NCBI GenBank assembly: GCA_947476855.1
Contig: CANJSR010000025.1
Location: forward strand, 1 to 20,097
Reading direction: 5' to 3'
Source of the DNA: Acetobacteraceae bacterium
GTDB taxonomy: Bacteria > Pseudomonadota > Alphaproteobacteria > Acetobacterales > Acetobacteraceae
DNA: 20,097 bases
The stretch's first letter is position 1. Each line of letters begins with the position of its first letter. The position numbers were made by a program, and so were the translations under genes. The notes beneath the pieces are model-generated. The model was not told the DNA's origin. It did no database searches and saw nothing but the letters and a program-made list of their open reading frames with translations. Below, piece by piece: positions 8,501-18,600 of this stretch.

Positions 8501-9448
8501 ATGGAGATAGTACTGATCTCCCTGCTGAATGGGTTCGTCTACGGCATGCTGTTGTTCATGCTGGCCAGCGGCCTGACCTTGATCTTTTCCATGATGGGCG
8601 TGCTGAACTTCGCCCATGCCGGCATCTACATGATCGGCGCCTATGTGGCCTTCGAGGTCAGCCGCATGGTCGGCTTCTGGCCCGCCCTGATCATCGCGCC
8701 GCTGGTCTGCGCGGCCATCGGCGCGGCGATCGAGGTCTGGGGCCTGCGCCGGACCCACCACAATGGCCATATCGCCGAACTGCTGTTCACGTTCGGTCTG
8801 TTCTTCATCATCGAGCGTGGCGTGCAGATGGTCTGGGGCATGCTGCCGGTGCCCTATCGCGTGCCGACGGCGCTCGATTTCCCGCTGTTCAATCTGTACG
8901 GGATCAACTTCCCGGCCTATCGCGGCTTCATGCTGCTGATCGCCGGCGGGATGCTGCTGTCGATCTGGCTGCTGCTGACGCGCACGCGGATCGGCCTGAT
9001 CATCCAGGCCTCGCTCACGCATCCGAACATGGTCAGCTCGCTTGGGCACAATGTGCCGCGCGTCTTCACCATGGTGTTTGCCGGCGGTTGCTTCCTCGCG
9101 GGGCTCGCCGGTGTAATCGGTGGCAACTACCAGGTGACCGAGCCGAGCATGGCGGCGGCGTTGGGACCGATTGTGTTCGTGGTGGTGGTGTTTGGCGGGC
9201 TTGGTTCGCTCGCCGGCTGCTTCATCGCCTCGATCATCGTCGGGATGCTCCAGACCTTCGCGGTCGTCGTTGATTTCTCGCTGTCCGACCTGTTGGGCGG
9301 GCTTGGTGACTGGATCGGCACGAAGAACCTGCTGGGTGAAATCCTCGCGGTGCCGGTGTCCCGGATCGGGCCATTGCTGCCCTATGCGATGATGGTGCTG
9401 ATGCTTCTGTTCCGGCCTCGTGGCCTCATGGGGACACGCGACACATGA
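8501..9448 (+). CDS. livH: Branched-chain amino acid-type ABC transporter permease (LivH)
   Basis: This 315-residue, strongly hydrophobic inner-membrane protein forms half of the translocation pore. Family signatures seen are LASGLTLIFSMMGVLNFAHA (residues 21-40), PNMVSSLGHNVPRVF (175-189) before a long hydrophobic helix with FLAGLAGVIGG, the FGGLGSLAG loop (231-239), and the C-terminal LLFRPRGLMG (302-311). Eight or so membrane segments are apparent. ATG 8501 is preceded by AAGGAG at a usual distance. The stop overlaps the next permease start by four bases (ATGA), indicating translational coupling. Length is normal for LivH. The gene symbol follows family and operon position; the substrate is unknown. 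Confidence 0.92.
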   Translation: MEIVLISLLNGFVYGMLLFMLASGLTLIFSMMGVLNFAHAGIYMIGAYVAFEVSRMVGFWPALIIAPLVCAAIGAAIEVWGLRRTHHNGHIAELLFTFGLFFIIERGVQMVWGMLPVPYRVPTALDFPLFNLYGINFPAYRGFMLLIAGGMLLSIWLLLTRTRIGLIIQASLTHPNMVSSLGHNVPRVFTMVFAGGCFLAGLAGVIGGNYQVTEPSMAAALGPIVFVVVVFGGLGSLAGCFIASIIVGMLQTFAVVVDFSLSDLLGGLGDWIGTKNLLGEILAVPVSRIGPLLPYAMMVLMLLFRPRGLMGTRDT

Positions 9449-10767
9449 ACGCCCCCCCGACAACCTCGGCCATTCCGGCGGGTCAGCGGGCGGATGCCCA
9501 ACCCGCGCGGCGCAACTGGATCTGGTTTGTGCTGGTGATCGCCACGGCCATCCTGCCCTGGCTGTTCTATGACTGGAACACGGGCCGCCATTCCGGCTTC
9601 CTGCTGACCATGCTCAGCCAGATGGGGATGATGATCATCTTCTCCCTGTCGTACAACATGCTGATGGGCCAGGCCGGCCTGCTGTCGTTCGGCCATGCCG
9701 TGTTCTTCGGCCTGGGCGGCTACAGCACCATCCATTTCCTCAACGCGGCCGAGGCCGGCAGCCTTCCGCTCCCGCTTGAACTCATGCCGCTGATGGCGGG
9801 TCTTGCGGGCCTCGGTTTCGGGATCGTGTTTGGGTACATGGCCGCCAAGCAGCGCGCCACCGCCTTCGCCATGATCACGATGGGGATCGGGGAGCTGATC
9901 GCGACCGCCGCGATCATGTTCCACAACTTCTTCGGAGGAGAGGGCGGCGTCAGCGCCAACCGCATGATCGAGCGGTCGCTGTTCGGCGTGGAGTACGCCT
10001 CCTCGATCGAAGTCTTCTACCTGATCCTCGCCTGGACGCTGCTCGCCGCGCTGGGGATGCTGTTCCTGACCAAGACGCCACTGGGCGTGATGGCGAACGC
10101 GACCCGCGACAACTTCGAGCGGGCGCAGTTCATGGGCTATGACCCGCGGCGGATCCGGTTCCTGCAATTCGCCCTGTCCGGCATGTTCGCCGGCATCGGC
10201 GGCGGGCTGTACGCGATCACGTATGAGATCGTGACGTTCGACGCCGTGGCCGCGCCCTTGTCAGCGAACGCCGTGCTGATGACCTATATCGGCGGTGCGA
10301 CGATCTTCTACGGCCCGATCCTGGGCGCGACGCTGATCACCCTGTTGCAGAGCGGGCTGAGCCTGCTGTCCAACGCCTGGCTCATCTATGTGGGCGTGCT
10401 GTTCATCAGCATGGTCACCTTCGCACCTGCTGGGCTGGCCGGCATGATCCAGGCCCACGCGCCGGTCTCTCGGGCCGGGCGGATGGGACGGCTGGTGGTG
10501 CCCTATATCCGCCTCTCGATCCCGGGGCTGGCGACACTGCTGGGCTTTGTCGGGCTGGTCGAATTGTCGTCGTTCCTGACCATCGGTGAAGCGCAGGGCA
10601 AGACGCTGGTCCTGTTCGGCAGCAAGATCGATGTGCATGAAACGATGCCATGGGCCGTCGCGGTCGGCCTGCTGGTTCTGGGCGGCGCCTGGCTGCGCTT
10701 CGAAGTCAAAAGCTTCGCCCTGATCTGGGATGAAGTGACCGCCGACCTCAAGCAACGGAGCGTGTGA
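9445..10767 (+). CDS. livM: Branched-chain amino acid-type ABC transporter permease (LivM)
   Basis: This 440-residue second permease subunit pairs with LivH. Conserved features are SLSYNMLMGQAGLLSFGHAV (residues 67-86), the cytoplasmic coupling region ATRDNFERAQFMGYDPRRIRF (219-239) followed by LSGMFAGIGGGLYA (244-257), YIGGATIFYGPILGA (281-295) and TFAPAGLAGM (325-334). It starts at ATG 9445 inside the end of livH. A short charged N-terminus (RADAQPARRNW) precedes the first membrane helix. After the usual LivM end, near residue 340, about 100 extra residues follow, with two more hydrophobic stretches (about 357-378 and 401-417) and an acidic/basic tail. LivM proteins vary in length, so the extension is unusual rather than alarming. 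Its function is not evident. Confidence 0.92.
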   Translation: MNAPPTTSAIPAGQRADAQPARRNWIWFVLVIATAILPWLFYDWNTGRHSGFLLTMLSQMGMMIIFSLSYNMLMGQAGLLSFGHAVFFGLGGYSTIHFLNAAEAGSLPLPLELMPLMAGLAGLGFGIVFGYMAAKQRATAFAMITMGIGELIATAAIMFHNFFGGEGGVSANRMIERSLFGVEYASSIEVFYLILAWTLLAALGMLFLTKTPLGVMANATRDNFERAQFMGYDPRRIRFLQFALSGMFAGIGGGLYAITYEIVTFDAVAAPLSANAVLMTYIGGATIFYGPILGATLITLLQSGLSLLSNAWLIYVGVLFISMVTFAPAGLAGMIQAHAPVSRAGRMGRLVVPYIRLSIPGLATLLGFVGLVELSSFLTIGEAQGKTLVLFGSKIDVHETMPWAVAVGLLVLGGAWLRFEVKSFALIWDEVTADLKQRSV

Positions 10768-11519
10768 TGACGGTCCCCGCGCTCAGCCTCAAGGACGTAC
10801 GCAAGAACTTCGGTCCGGCGGAAATCATCCGCGGCGTCGACCTGGATATCAAACTGGGGGAACGGCACGCGATCATCGGTCCGAACGGCGCCGGCAAGAC
10901 GACGCTGTTCAATCTGATCAGCGGACGGTTCCCGATCACATCCGGCAGCATCTCGCTGAACGGCACCCGCATCGATGCGCTGGAACCGCAGCGGATCAAC
11001 CGCCTGGGCCTGTCACGCAGCTTCCAGATCACCTCGATCTTCCACCGGATGTCGGTGTTCGAGAACATCCGGTGCGCGCTGCTGTGGTCGCAGGGCTACC
11101 GGTATTCGTTCTGGAGCCCGCTGTGGCTTCAGTCCGGCCTCAACCAGCGGGCGGAACAATTGCTGGATGAACTGAACCTGCTGGGCCGACGCGACCTGCA
11201 GGCCGGGCTGCTGTCCTATGCCGAACAGCGGTCGCTGGAGATCGGGATCACCATCGCCGGTGGCGCCACGGTCATCCTGCTGGATGAACCCACCGCGGGC
11301 ATGAGCCACAGTGAAACCGAGTATGCCGTCGACCTGATCCGCAAGGTCACGGAGGGTAAAACCCTGCTGATGGTCGAGCATGACATGCGGGTGGTCTTCG
11401 ATCTCGCCGATACGATCACCGTCGTCGTCTACGGCCAGGTGATCGCATCGGGCAAGCCGGCCGAAATCCGCGCCAACCGCGCGGTGCAGGAAGCCTATCT
11501 GGGGGCTCTGACCGAGTGA
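10767..11519 (+). CDS. livG: Branched-chain amino acid-type ABC transporter ATP-binding protein (LivG)
   Basis: This 250-residue ABC ATPase powers the LivHM channel. Motifs seen are Walker A GPNGAGKTT (38-46), Q-loop SRSFQ (Gln87), ABC signature LSYAEQR (149-155; Ala replaces the more usual Gly of LSYGEQ), Walker B VILLDEP (169-175) with TAGMS, and the H-loop His in MVEHD (His205). The LSYxEQR signature and the long insert between Q-loop and signature are typical of LivG. ATG 10767 is preferred over GTG 10764 because CGGAG (10756-10760) lies 6 nt before it. The stop of livM and this start share one base (TGATG). The protein should form a heterodimer with the next ATPase. Confidence 0.92.
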   Translation: MTVPALSLKDVRKNFGPAEIIRGVDLDIKLGERHAIIGPNGAGKTTLFNLISGRFPITSGSISLNGTRIDALEPQRINRLGLSRSFQITSIFHRMSVFENIRCALLWSQGYRYSFWSPLWLQSGLNQRAEQLLDELNLLGRRDLQAGLLSYAEQRSLEIGITIAGGATVILLDEPTAGMSHSETEYAVDLIRKVTEGKTLLMVEHDMRVVFDLADTITVVVYGQVIASGKPAEIRANRAVQEAYLGALTE

Positions 11520-12229
11520 TGGCAGACAGCAACATGTTGGAAGTCCGCGACCTCCACGCCTATTACGGCAAGAGCCACATCCTCCACGGCGTCAATCTCG
11601 ACGTTCGCGAAGGGGAGATCGTCAGTCTGCTCGGCCGCAACGGCGTCGGGCGGTCCACCACCTGCAAGGCCATCATGGGCCTGGTGGACCCGCAGGGCAG
11701 CGTGCGGTTCCGTGGCAAGGAACTGGCGGGGATGCGGACCGACCTGATCTCCCGCGCCGGAATCGGCTATGTGCCCGAGGACCGGCAGGTGTTCCCCTCG
11801 CTGACGGTCCGGCAGAACCTGGAACTCGGCCTGCGCAAGACCGGTGTGTTCGGGCGCTGGACGTTCGATGACGTGTTCCGGTTGTTTCCCAACCTGAACA
11901 ACCGTCAGAACAACGCAGCCGGCGTGCTGTCGGGCGGAGAGCAGCAGATGCTGACGATCTGCCGCACCCTGATGGGCGATCCCGACCTGATCCTGATCGA
12001 CGAACCGACCGAGGGACTGGCGCCCCGGCTGGTTGAACAGGTCGGTGTCCTGCTGGAGGAAATCGCCAACCGCGGGATTTCGATCCTGCTGGTGGAACAG
12101 AAGCTGACGATCGCGCTCAAAATCTCCAAGCGGCTCTACGTGATGGGGCATGGGCAGATCGTGTTCGGCGGCACGCCGGAGGAGCTTGAGGCCGATCCAG
12201 CCGTGCGGCAGGAATGGCTGGAAGTCTAG
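11519..12229 (+). CDS. livF: Branched-chain amino acid-type ABC transporter ATP-binding protein (LivF)
   Basis: This 236-residue ABC ATPase is the partner of LivG. Motifs are a modified Walker A GRNGVGRST (39-47), a Q-loop region with VPEDRQVFPSLTV (85-97), signature LSGGEQQ (137-143), Walker B LILIDEP (157-163) with TEGLAP, and LLVEQ (190-194), which is normal for LivF in place of the H-loop His. The invariant Walker A lysine is Arg45 (codon CGG, 11651-11653). The rest of the ATP site looks intact, and I have the impression that some proteobacterial LivF proteins share this substitution. ATG 11519 overlaps the livG stop by one base (TGATG). Only a weak ribosome site is visible, so translation is probably coupled to livG. 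It is the last gene of the operon. Confidence 0.92.
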   Translation: MADSNMLEVRDLHAYYGKSHILHGVNLDVREGEIVSLLGRNGVGRSTTCKAIMGLVDPQGSVRFRGKELAGMRTDLISRAGIGYVPEDRQVFPSLTVRQNLELGLRKTGVFGRWTFDDVFRLFPNLNNRQNNAAGVLSGGEQQMLTICRTLMGDPDLILIDEPTEGLAPRLVEQVGVLLEEIANRGISILLVEQKLTIALKISKRLYVMGHGQIVFGGTPEELEADPAVRQEWLEV

Positions 12230-12250
12230 ACTGACATCCGACGATCGCGC

Positions 12251-12312
12251 GGGGCGCTGCTAGCGCCCCTTGTGCTGAACGCCCCGCGGGCGGGAGCATG
12301 GCCCCCCGCCCG
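12251..12312 (+). terminator. Two GC-rich hairpins after livF, possible operon terminator
   Basis: The first stem pairs GGGGCGC (12251-12257) with GCGCCCC (12263-12269) around a 5-nt loop and is followed only by TTGTG. The second pairs GCGGGCGGG (12286-12294) with CCCGCCCGC (12304-12312) around a 9-nt loop. Both lie directly after the livF stop (12229) and before the promoter region of the giant gene. The missing T-run makes classical intrinsic termination uncertain. Confidence 0.4.
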
Positions 12313-12542
12313 CCCCATCGCTTGCGCGGTTCAGTCCGCGCCTCCTCCTCTCCCCAATGGCCGCCGGGGTCGGCGCATTCGCGTTCGACTCCGGGGCGAC
12401 AACCGATGCGCGAGTGGCGCCGTTGGCATCGCGTGCCCGGAGCCGGCTGGATATCCGACACCTGAAACAACTTCCACGAAGAGGCATGAAAGGAGAAAAT
12501 TCCAATCTTTATGACCTGGTTTACTTCCTAATGCAACTCACT

Positions 12543-12587
12543 GTCGCCGGAACATAAATTTGTCGTTAATGATTCCGGCCAGAGAAG
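12543..12587 (+). promoter_or_regulatory. Candidate promoter/leader element of right giant gene, shared with left copy
   Basis: The element reads GTCGC (12543-12547), 16 nt, CGTTAAT (12564-12570), 9 nt, CAGAGAAG (12580-12587). The block is repeated, with the same internal spacing and the same 80-nt distance to the ATG, upstream of the inverted paralogue. Further identities at matching leader positions are GTCG and the GGAGGC ribosome site. Conservation of spacing while the sequence in between has diverged suggests functional constraint. Confidence 0.4.
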
Positions 12588-12650
12588 CTGACGTCCAGGA
12601 TTATCGACAGGTCGTTTCCAGAAATTCCACAGACAAATTCGGAGGCTGCC

Positions 12651-15600
12651 ATGAATGTCTACAAAACCGGCACAACGGGGACGTATGGCACCAACGGCGC
12701 CACGCCAGGTGCGTCCGGCACCGCGGGTGGCACCGGCGGCAACGCAGCGGCGACGAATACCGGCAGCCCGGACCTGACGAACAACGCGGGGGCCACGGGC
12801 GGCGCGGGCGGCGGCGGCGGCAATGGCGCTTATCTCCTTGGCGGGCCAGGCGGTAGCGCGGGCGCCGGCGGCAAGGCCGGCAACGCCACGGCGACGACCT
12901 CCACCCTGGTGAACAACGCCGCCGCGATCAGTTCCTATGCGCGCGCGACCGGCGGCGGCGGCGGCGGGTCGGGTTATCCCGGCAACTTCAGCACCCCCCA
13001 GTCCGGAACAGGAGCGAACGGAGGGGCCGGCGGGACGGCGACCGCATCCACCCTCTCCACCAACACGCTGGGCATCGCCTATGCGACGACCCGGACCTAT
13101 GGCGGCGTGGGTGGGCGCGGCGTGGGCGCGGGCAAGACCGCCGGGGACGGCGGGGTCGCGAGCAACACGACCGCCGCGGCCAATGGCACATCGGCCCATG
13201 CGACAGTCACGCAGGTGGGCGGAAGCGGCGGGCAAGGCACTGGCGGGGCTGCCGCGGGCGCCGGTGTCGCGAGCACCCTGGTCAACGCCGTCAGCGGATC
13301 AACGACCGGCGGCACGCTGCGCCTGAACCAGACAGCGCGCGGCGGGGCGGGTGGCTACAGCAACCTGAATGCCGGTGGAGCCGCGGGCGCCGCGACCTCC
13401 AACCTGACCTTCGATGACACGAAGAACGCTCAGAAATCCGCCGACTTCGCAGGGGCCAGCAGAGCCTATGGCGGCCACGCCGGCAACGGGACAACCGTCA
13501 AGGCAGGCGGCCAGGCAACCGCGGCGATTGCCTTCACCGGAGCGCACCAGACGCTCGGCACCGCCGTTGCCCAGGGTGGCAGGGGTGGCTCGATCGTCGG
13601 CGACGGGATCGGGCTTCCGCCCGGCACCGGCGGCGCGGGTGGCGCGGCGACGGTGAGTTCCACCGTCACGACCAGTTCCGCCACCCAACGGGGTGACGCG
13701 CGGGCTTATGCAACCGGCGGCCAGGGCGGGACCGGCGTCGGGGTTGGCAAGGCCGGCGGCGCGGGTGGGGTGGCGTCGACGACGGCAGTCTCGGCGACCG
13801 GACAGTCCGCCTATGCCTATGCCAGACAGACCGGCGGCCAGGGTGGCCAGGGGCGCCACGGCGCGGCCGGCGGCAGGGGCGCGGACAGCACGATGACCAA
13901 CGTCGTGTCCGGCAATGCCAAGGGCGGGACGCTGCGCCTGTCACAGTATGCGACGGGTGGGGCGGGCGGCGTCACGACCGGCGGCAAGGGCGGGGATGGC
14001 GGCGATGCCGTGTCATCCCTGACATTCAATGATGTCGTAACGAATGCGACGGAAGCCGCCAGCTTCACCGGCCGGGTGATCGCATCTGGTGGGGCGGCGG
14101 GGTACGGCGGGGCTGGTGGGGCCGCCGGTACCGCGGCGTCGAGCACGCTGTTGACCGGCTCCGGCTATACCCTGGCGAACAGCCGAGCCTATGGGGGTGC
14201 CGGCGGCGGGATCGGCAGCAGCCTTGTGGGCGACGGCGTGGCCGGTGGGACGGCGCAGGCGACGTCCTCGGCCACGACAACATCCGCGACCGCCGGCGCG
14301 GTCGCCCGCACGGACGCCCGGGGCGGCGTTGGAGGCACGGCACGCGGGGTCGGCAAGGTCGCTGGCGCCGGCGGGATCGCCAGCAAGTCCACCGCGTTCG
14401 CGAGCGGGGCATCGGCCTATGTCTCGGTCACCCAGAGCGGTGGTTCCGGCGGCCTCGGTGCCGATGGGGCGACGGGCGGCGCGGGCAGCGCATCCAGCCT
14501 GACCAACGCCGCGAGCGGGGCGACAACCGGCGGGCCCCTGACCCTGCGGCAATCCGCCCTCGCGGGTAGCGGAGGCACCGGGACCACGGGAGCCGGCGGT
14601 TCGGCGGGGGCCGCATCGTCCGCCCTGACCTTCAACGACATCGCGAAAAACGCCGTCGACGCCTCCTCCCTGTCCGGCTTCAGCCGCGCCCTGGGGGGCC
14701 TCGGCGGGCGCGGGCAGATCGCCAAGGATGGCGGCGCGGCCTCGGCGTCGTCCGTGATGACGGCGGCGAACGCGACGGTCGCCAATGCGTACGCGCAAGG
14801 CGGCGGCGGTGGCTACAACACCGATGGCGGCAATGGCGGCGCGGGCGGCGGTGCCACCAGCACCTCGACCGCCGTGTCCACCAAGGCATCGGCGTCGGCC
14901 TATGCCTTCTCGGCTGGCGGGACGGGCGGGAATGGCTACGGCGCCGGCAAGAAGGGCGGCGCGGGTGGCGTCGCGACGGGCGTGACCGCGACCGCGACCG
15001 GCCTGCATGCCTACGCGACCGCCGTGCAACGCGGCGGCCAGGGCGGCTTCGGCGGCAGTGGCGCGAGTGGCGGGGCCGGCGCGTCCAGCGGCCTGACCGA
15101 TGCGATCGGCGGCGCCACCTCGGGTGGCAAACTCGTGCTCAATCAGCGCGTGACCGGCGGCAATGGTGGTGATTCGACCGATGCGGCGGGCGGCCTGGCC
15201 GGTGACGCGACCTCCGGGCTGACCATCAATGACACGTTGAACGCGACGGCGGCGGGCAATCTGACCGCCCGCGCCTATGCGTCCGGCGGTGAAGCCGGCG
15301 CCGGCGCGACCGTCACGAAGGGTGGCGCCGCGGTGGCGGCGGTGGCGGCGAGCGGCAGCAAGTTCGTCGATGCCTATGCCCGGGCTGTCGGCGGGCGCGG
15401 CGGTGATATCCGGTCCAGCAAGCTTGGTTCCGGCGCGATCGGCGGCGGGGCATCGGCAACCGCCAATGCCAGCACGAAATCCGCGACACAGGGTGCCTTC
15501 GCCCATGCGCGCGCCTCTGGCGGTACGGGCGGCACCGCGTACGGCGCCGGGAAGGTCGGCGGGGCTGGCGGTGTCGCCAGCGCGACAAGCGCCGCGATCG

Positions 15601-18600
15601 TCGGCTTCTACGGTGTCGCCACGGCCACGCAGAACGGCGGCCTGGGTGGCTCCGGCAGCACCGGCGCGGCGGGTGGCGCGGGTGCGGCAAGCACGCTCAC
15701 GAACGCCGTGTCCGGCTCGTCTGGCGGCAATTACCTGCGACTGCGCCAATACGCCACTGGCGGCGGTGGCGGCTACAGTTCAGCCGCGGCCGGTGGCGCC
15801 GGCGGCGCCGGTTCGTCTTCGCTGACGTTCGACGATGTCGCGTCGAATGTGGTTGAATCCGGAAACCTGCAGGGCGACAGCCGAGCCTATGGCGGCACGG
15901 GGGGCGCCGGGAAGACGGCGGGTGGAAAGGGCGGGATCGCGACGGCCTCCGCCGACATGACGGGTTCGGGCGCCGTCAGCGCCAGTGCCACGGCCCGCGG
16001 TGGCACTGGCGGCGGCATCGTCTATGGCGGCGCGGCGAGCGGGTTCGTGGGGACGACGGCCCAGGCAGAAGCGACCGCGACCACCACCTCGGCCACCCAT
16101 GTCGCCTCCGCACGCTCGGCCGCGACCGGCGGCAACGGCGGCTATGGACGCGGGGCCGCCAAGACCGGTGGTGCTGGTGGCATCGCGAGCGGGTCCAAGG
16201 CGCATGCCTCCGGCCATTCCGTATACGCAAAGGTCACGGAGACCGGCGGCACGGGCGGCGGCGGGATCAACGGCGCGAGTGGCGGCGCGGGGGCGGCAAG
16301 CAGCATCACCAACGCGGTGTCGGGCGCGACGACGGGCGGGACGCTCGATCTGCGGCAGTCGGCGGTCGGAGGAGCGGGCGGCCATGGCAGCGGTGGCGTG
16401 GGCGGAGGCGGCGGTTCGGCCACCTCGACCCTCACCTTCGATGACAAGACGGCGAACGTGATCGATGCCGCCACGAACCTTGCCCGCGGCGAGGCGACGG
16501 GCGGTGCTGGCGGCAATGCCAGCACCGGGGGGGCCGGCAAGGGCGGTGCGGCGACCTCCTCGGTCACCTTGACCGGCGAGAATCCCGTCACGGCCAACTC
16601 CTACGCGTCCGGCGGACGGGGCAGCTATGTTGGCGGCATCCTGGACGGGAATGGCGGCAACGCGATTTCCAACGCGTCGGCGATCGCGACCAAGGCATCC
16701 GGGTACACCTTTGCCTCCTCCTTCGCCGGTGCCTATGGCGGCGCGGGCGCGGTGGCGGGAACGGCGAACGCCACGGCCTTGGCGACGACAGCCAACGGGC
16801 AGCGCGCCACGGCCATTGCCCGCGCGTCGGGCCGGCTTGGACAAGCCGAGGCGACCGCGACCACGAAGACAGCCGGACTGGTAACGACTGTCTCCTCCAT
16901 GGCTACTTCCCAGGTTGGAAATGCGGCGCGGTCCGTCGGCCGAGCCAACGCCACCGACGCGACCTTTGGGTTCGAGAGCGGTTCGACCAATTCGTTTTCA
17001 AATGCAACGGCTCTGCCGAACGCGGGGTTCATAGCGTCGGTTCTGTCGACAAATGCGAAGGTGGCGGCGGTGTTCAATACCCCGCTGGCGACGGTGTTCG
17101 CGACGGGCATCCAGGGGGCGAACTATGCCTCGGACGCGGTGGGCAACCGAACCTACGAGAGCACCGTCACCTGGTCGGTGGACACGACAACCTTGTCGGG
17201 CAACCTGATCGTCGGACTGCTGGACTTCCAGAGCCTGGGCACGGGTTTCTCCAGCCTGACGTTCAACGTGACGATCGAGGGCGGGTCGGTCTTCACCAAG
17301 GCCTTCAATGCCGCCGGTTTGGCGTCGGCACAGACCTTCTTCGACAACAACACGATCAACCTGGGCGATGTGGCGCAGGACACGGATCTGACGGTTGCGA
17401 TCAACTACACGCTGATTGGCGATGCCGTCGGCACCGGGTTTGGCATGTCCTATGTGCTGGGCACGACGAATGACGAAGTTGACTCGACACCGCCCGCCGC
17501 GCCCAGCGTCCCCGATCTGGCGGCGTTCGCCGACACCGGCGCATCCAACACCGACAACCGGACGAACAACACGTTGCCGACCTTCACGGGCAAGTCCGAG
17601 GCGAACGCAACGGTCAGCCTGTTCGATGGCGCGACGAATATCGGCAGCGGGAAGGCCGATGTCGCGGGCAACTGGTCGATCGCCAGTTCCAAGGCGCTTG
17701 CCAGTGGCGGTCACTCCATCACCGCGAAGGCGACCGACAAGGCGGGCAATACCGGTCCTGCCTCGGGCGCGTTGAGCATCACGATCGATACGACCGCGCC
17801 GACGGCGGCGAGCACGCCGGACATGGTGGTCGGGTCCGATACCGGGGCGTCCAACACGGACAACGTCACCAAGACCAACGTGCCGGCCTTCTCCGGCAAG
17901 GCGGAGGCGCAGTCCACGGTGACGCTGGTTTCGTCGATCAACGGCCATATCGGTACAGGGGTCGCGGACGTCGACGGCAACTGGTCGATCACGTCGTCGG
18001 GGACGATCAGCGAGGGAACGCACTCGATCACCGCCTTTGCGACCGACATCGCCGGAAACGTTGGCACGTCCTCGACCGTGCTTTCCGTAACGATCGACAG
18101 TGTCGTGCCATCCACGCCGTCGGCGCCGACGATGAACGCCGCCTCGGACAGCGGCGTGTCGTCGAGTGATGACATTACGAATGACAGCACCCCGACTTTC
18201 TCCGGCAAGGCGGAGGCCAATGCGTCGGTCACGCTGTTTGCCGGGGCGAAGCAGGTTGGTGCCGGGACGGCGACCGGCGCCGGCGTCTGGACCATCACGA
18301 CAAGCGCCCTGGCGCAGGGCGCGCATGTCATCACCGTGATCGTGACCGACCTGGCCGGCAATGTCAGCACGAAGTCCTCCAGCCTGTCGGTGACCATCGA
18401 CACCACAGCACCTGTCGCGCCGACCGCCGTGGACATGATCGTGGCCTCGGACACGGGGATCTCCACCACCGACAATATCACGAAGGTCACGACGCCGACC
18501 TTCACCGGCAAGGCCGAGATCGGCACCACCGTCACCCTGTTCGATGGCGCAACACAGGTGGGCAGCGCGACGGCCAACGGCACCGGGACGTGGTCGATCA

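Larger units (their letters stand above)
12230..12650. other. 421-bp intergenic region between liv operon and right giant gene
   Basis: The first ~90 bases hold the two GC-rich hairpins described separately. From about 12460 the DNA becomes A/T-rich compared with its surroundings and carries the leader element shared with the left giant gene. The 3' end has GGAGG (12641-12645) 5 nt before the giant-gene ATG. An open frame across 12357-12557 has no recognisable product. Within it a 23-codon stretch starting at ATG 12486 could in principle be a leader peptide, but nothing supports translation. Confidence 0.5.

Noticed and set aside
8270..9463. Minus-strand open frame of 397 codons opposite livH
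   Set aside because: It is a His/Asp/Gln/Arg-rich translation typical of the antisense of a membrane-protein gene. The plus-strand LivH frame has clear family signatures.
10764..10766. GTG 10764 and GTG 11516 as starts of livG and livF
   Set aside because: ATG follows immediately in each case (10767, 11519). For livG, Shine-Dalgarno spacing fits the ATG better, and TGATG overlaps are usual for coupled genes.
12486..12557. 23-codon open frame before the right giant gene as a leader peptide
   Set aside because: It has only a weak ribosome site, no counterpart upstream of the left copy, and overlaps the candidate promoter element.
14013..15749. Minus-strand open frame of 578 codons inside the right giant gene
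   Set aside because: It is an Arg/Ala/Gly-rich shadow caused by high G+C. It lies wholly opposite Gly-rich repeats whose plus-strand reading is supported by periodic motifs and by the paralogue.
12651..16899. Homology to mycobacterial PE_PGRS proteins
   Set aside because: Only the Gly/Ala composition and GGxGG pattern are similar. There is no PE domain at the N-terminus, and the C-terminus is a type I secretion module, which points to convergence.
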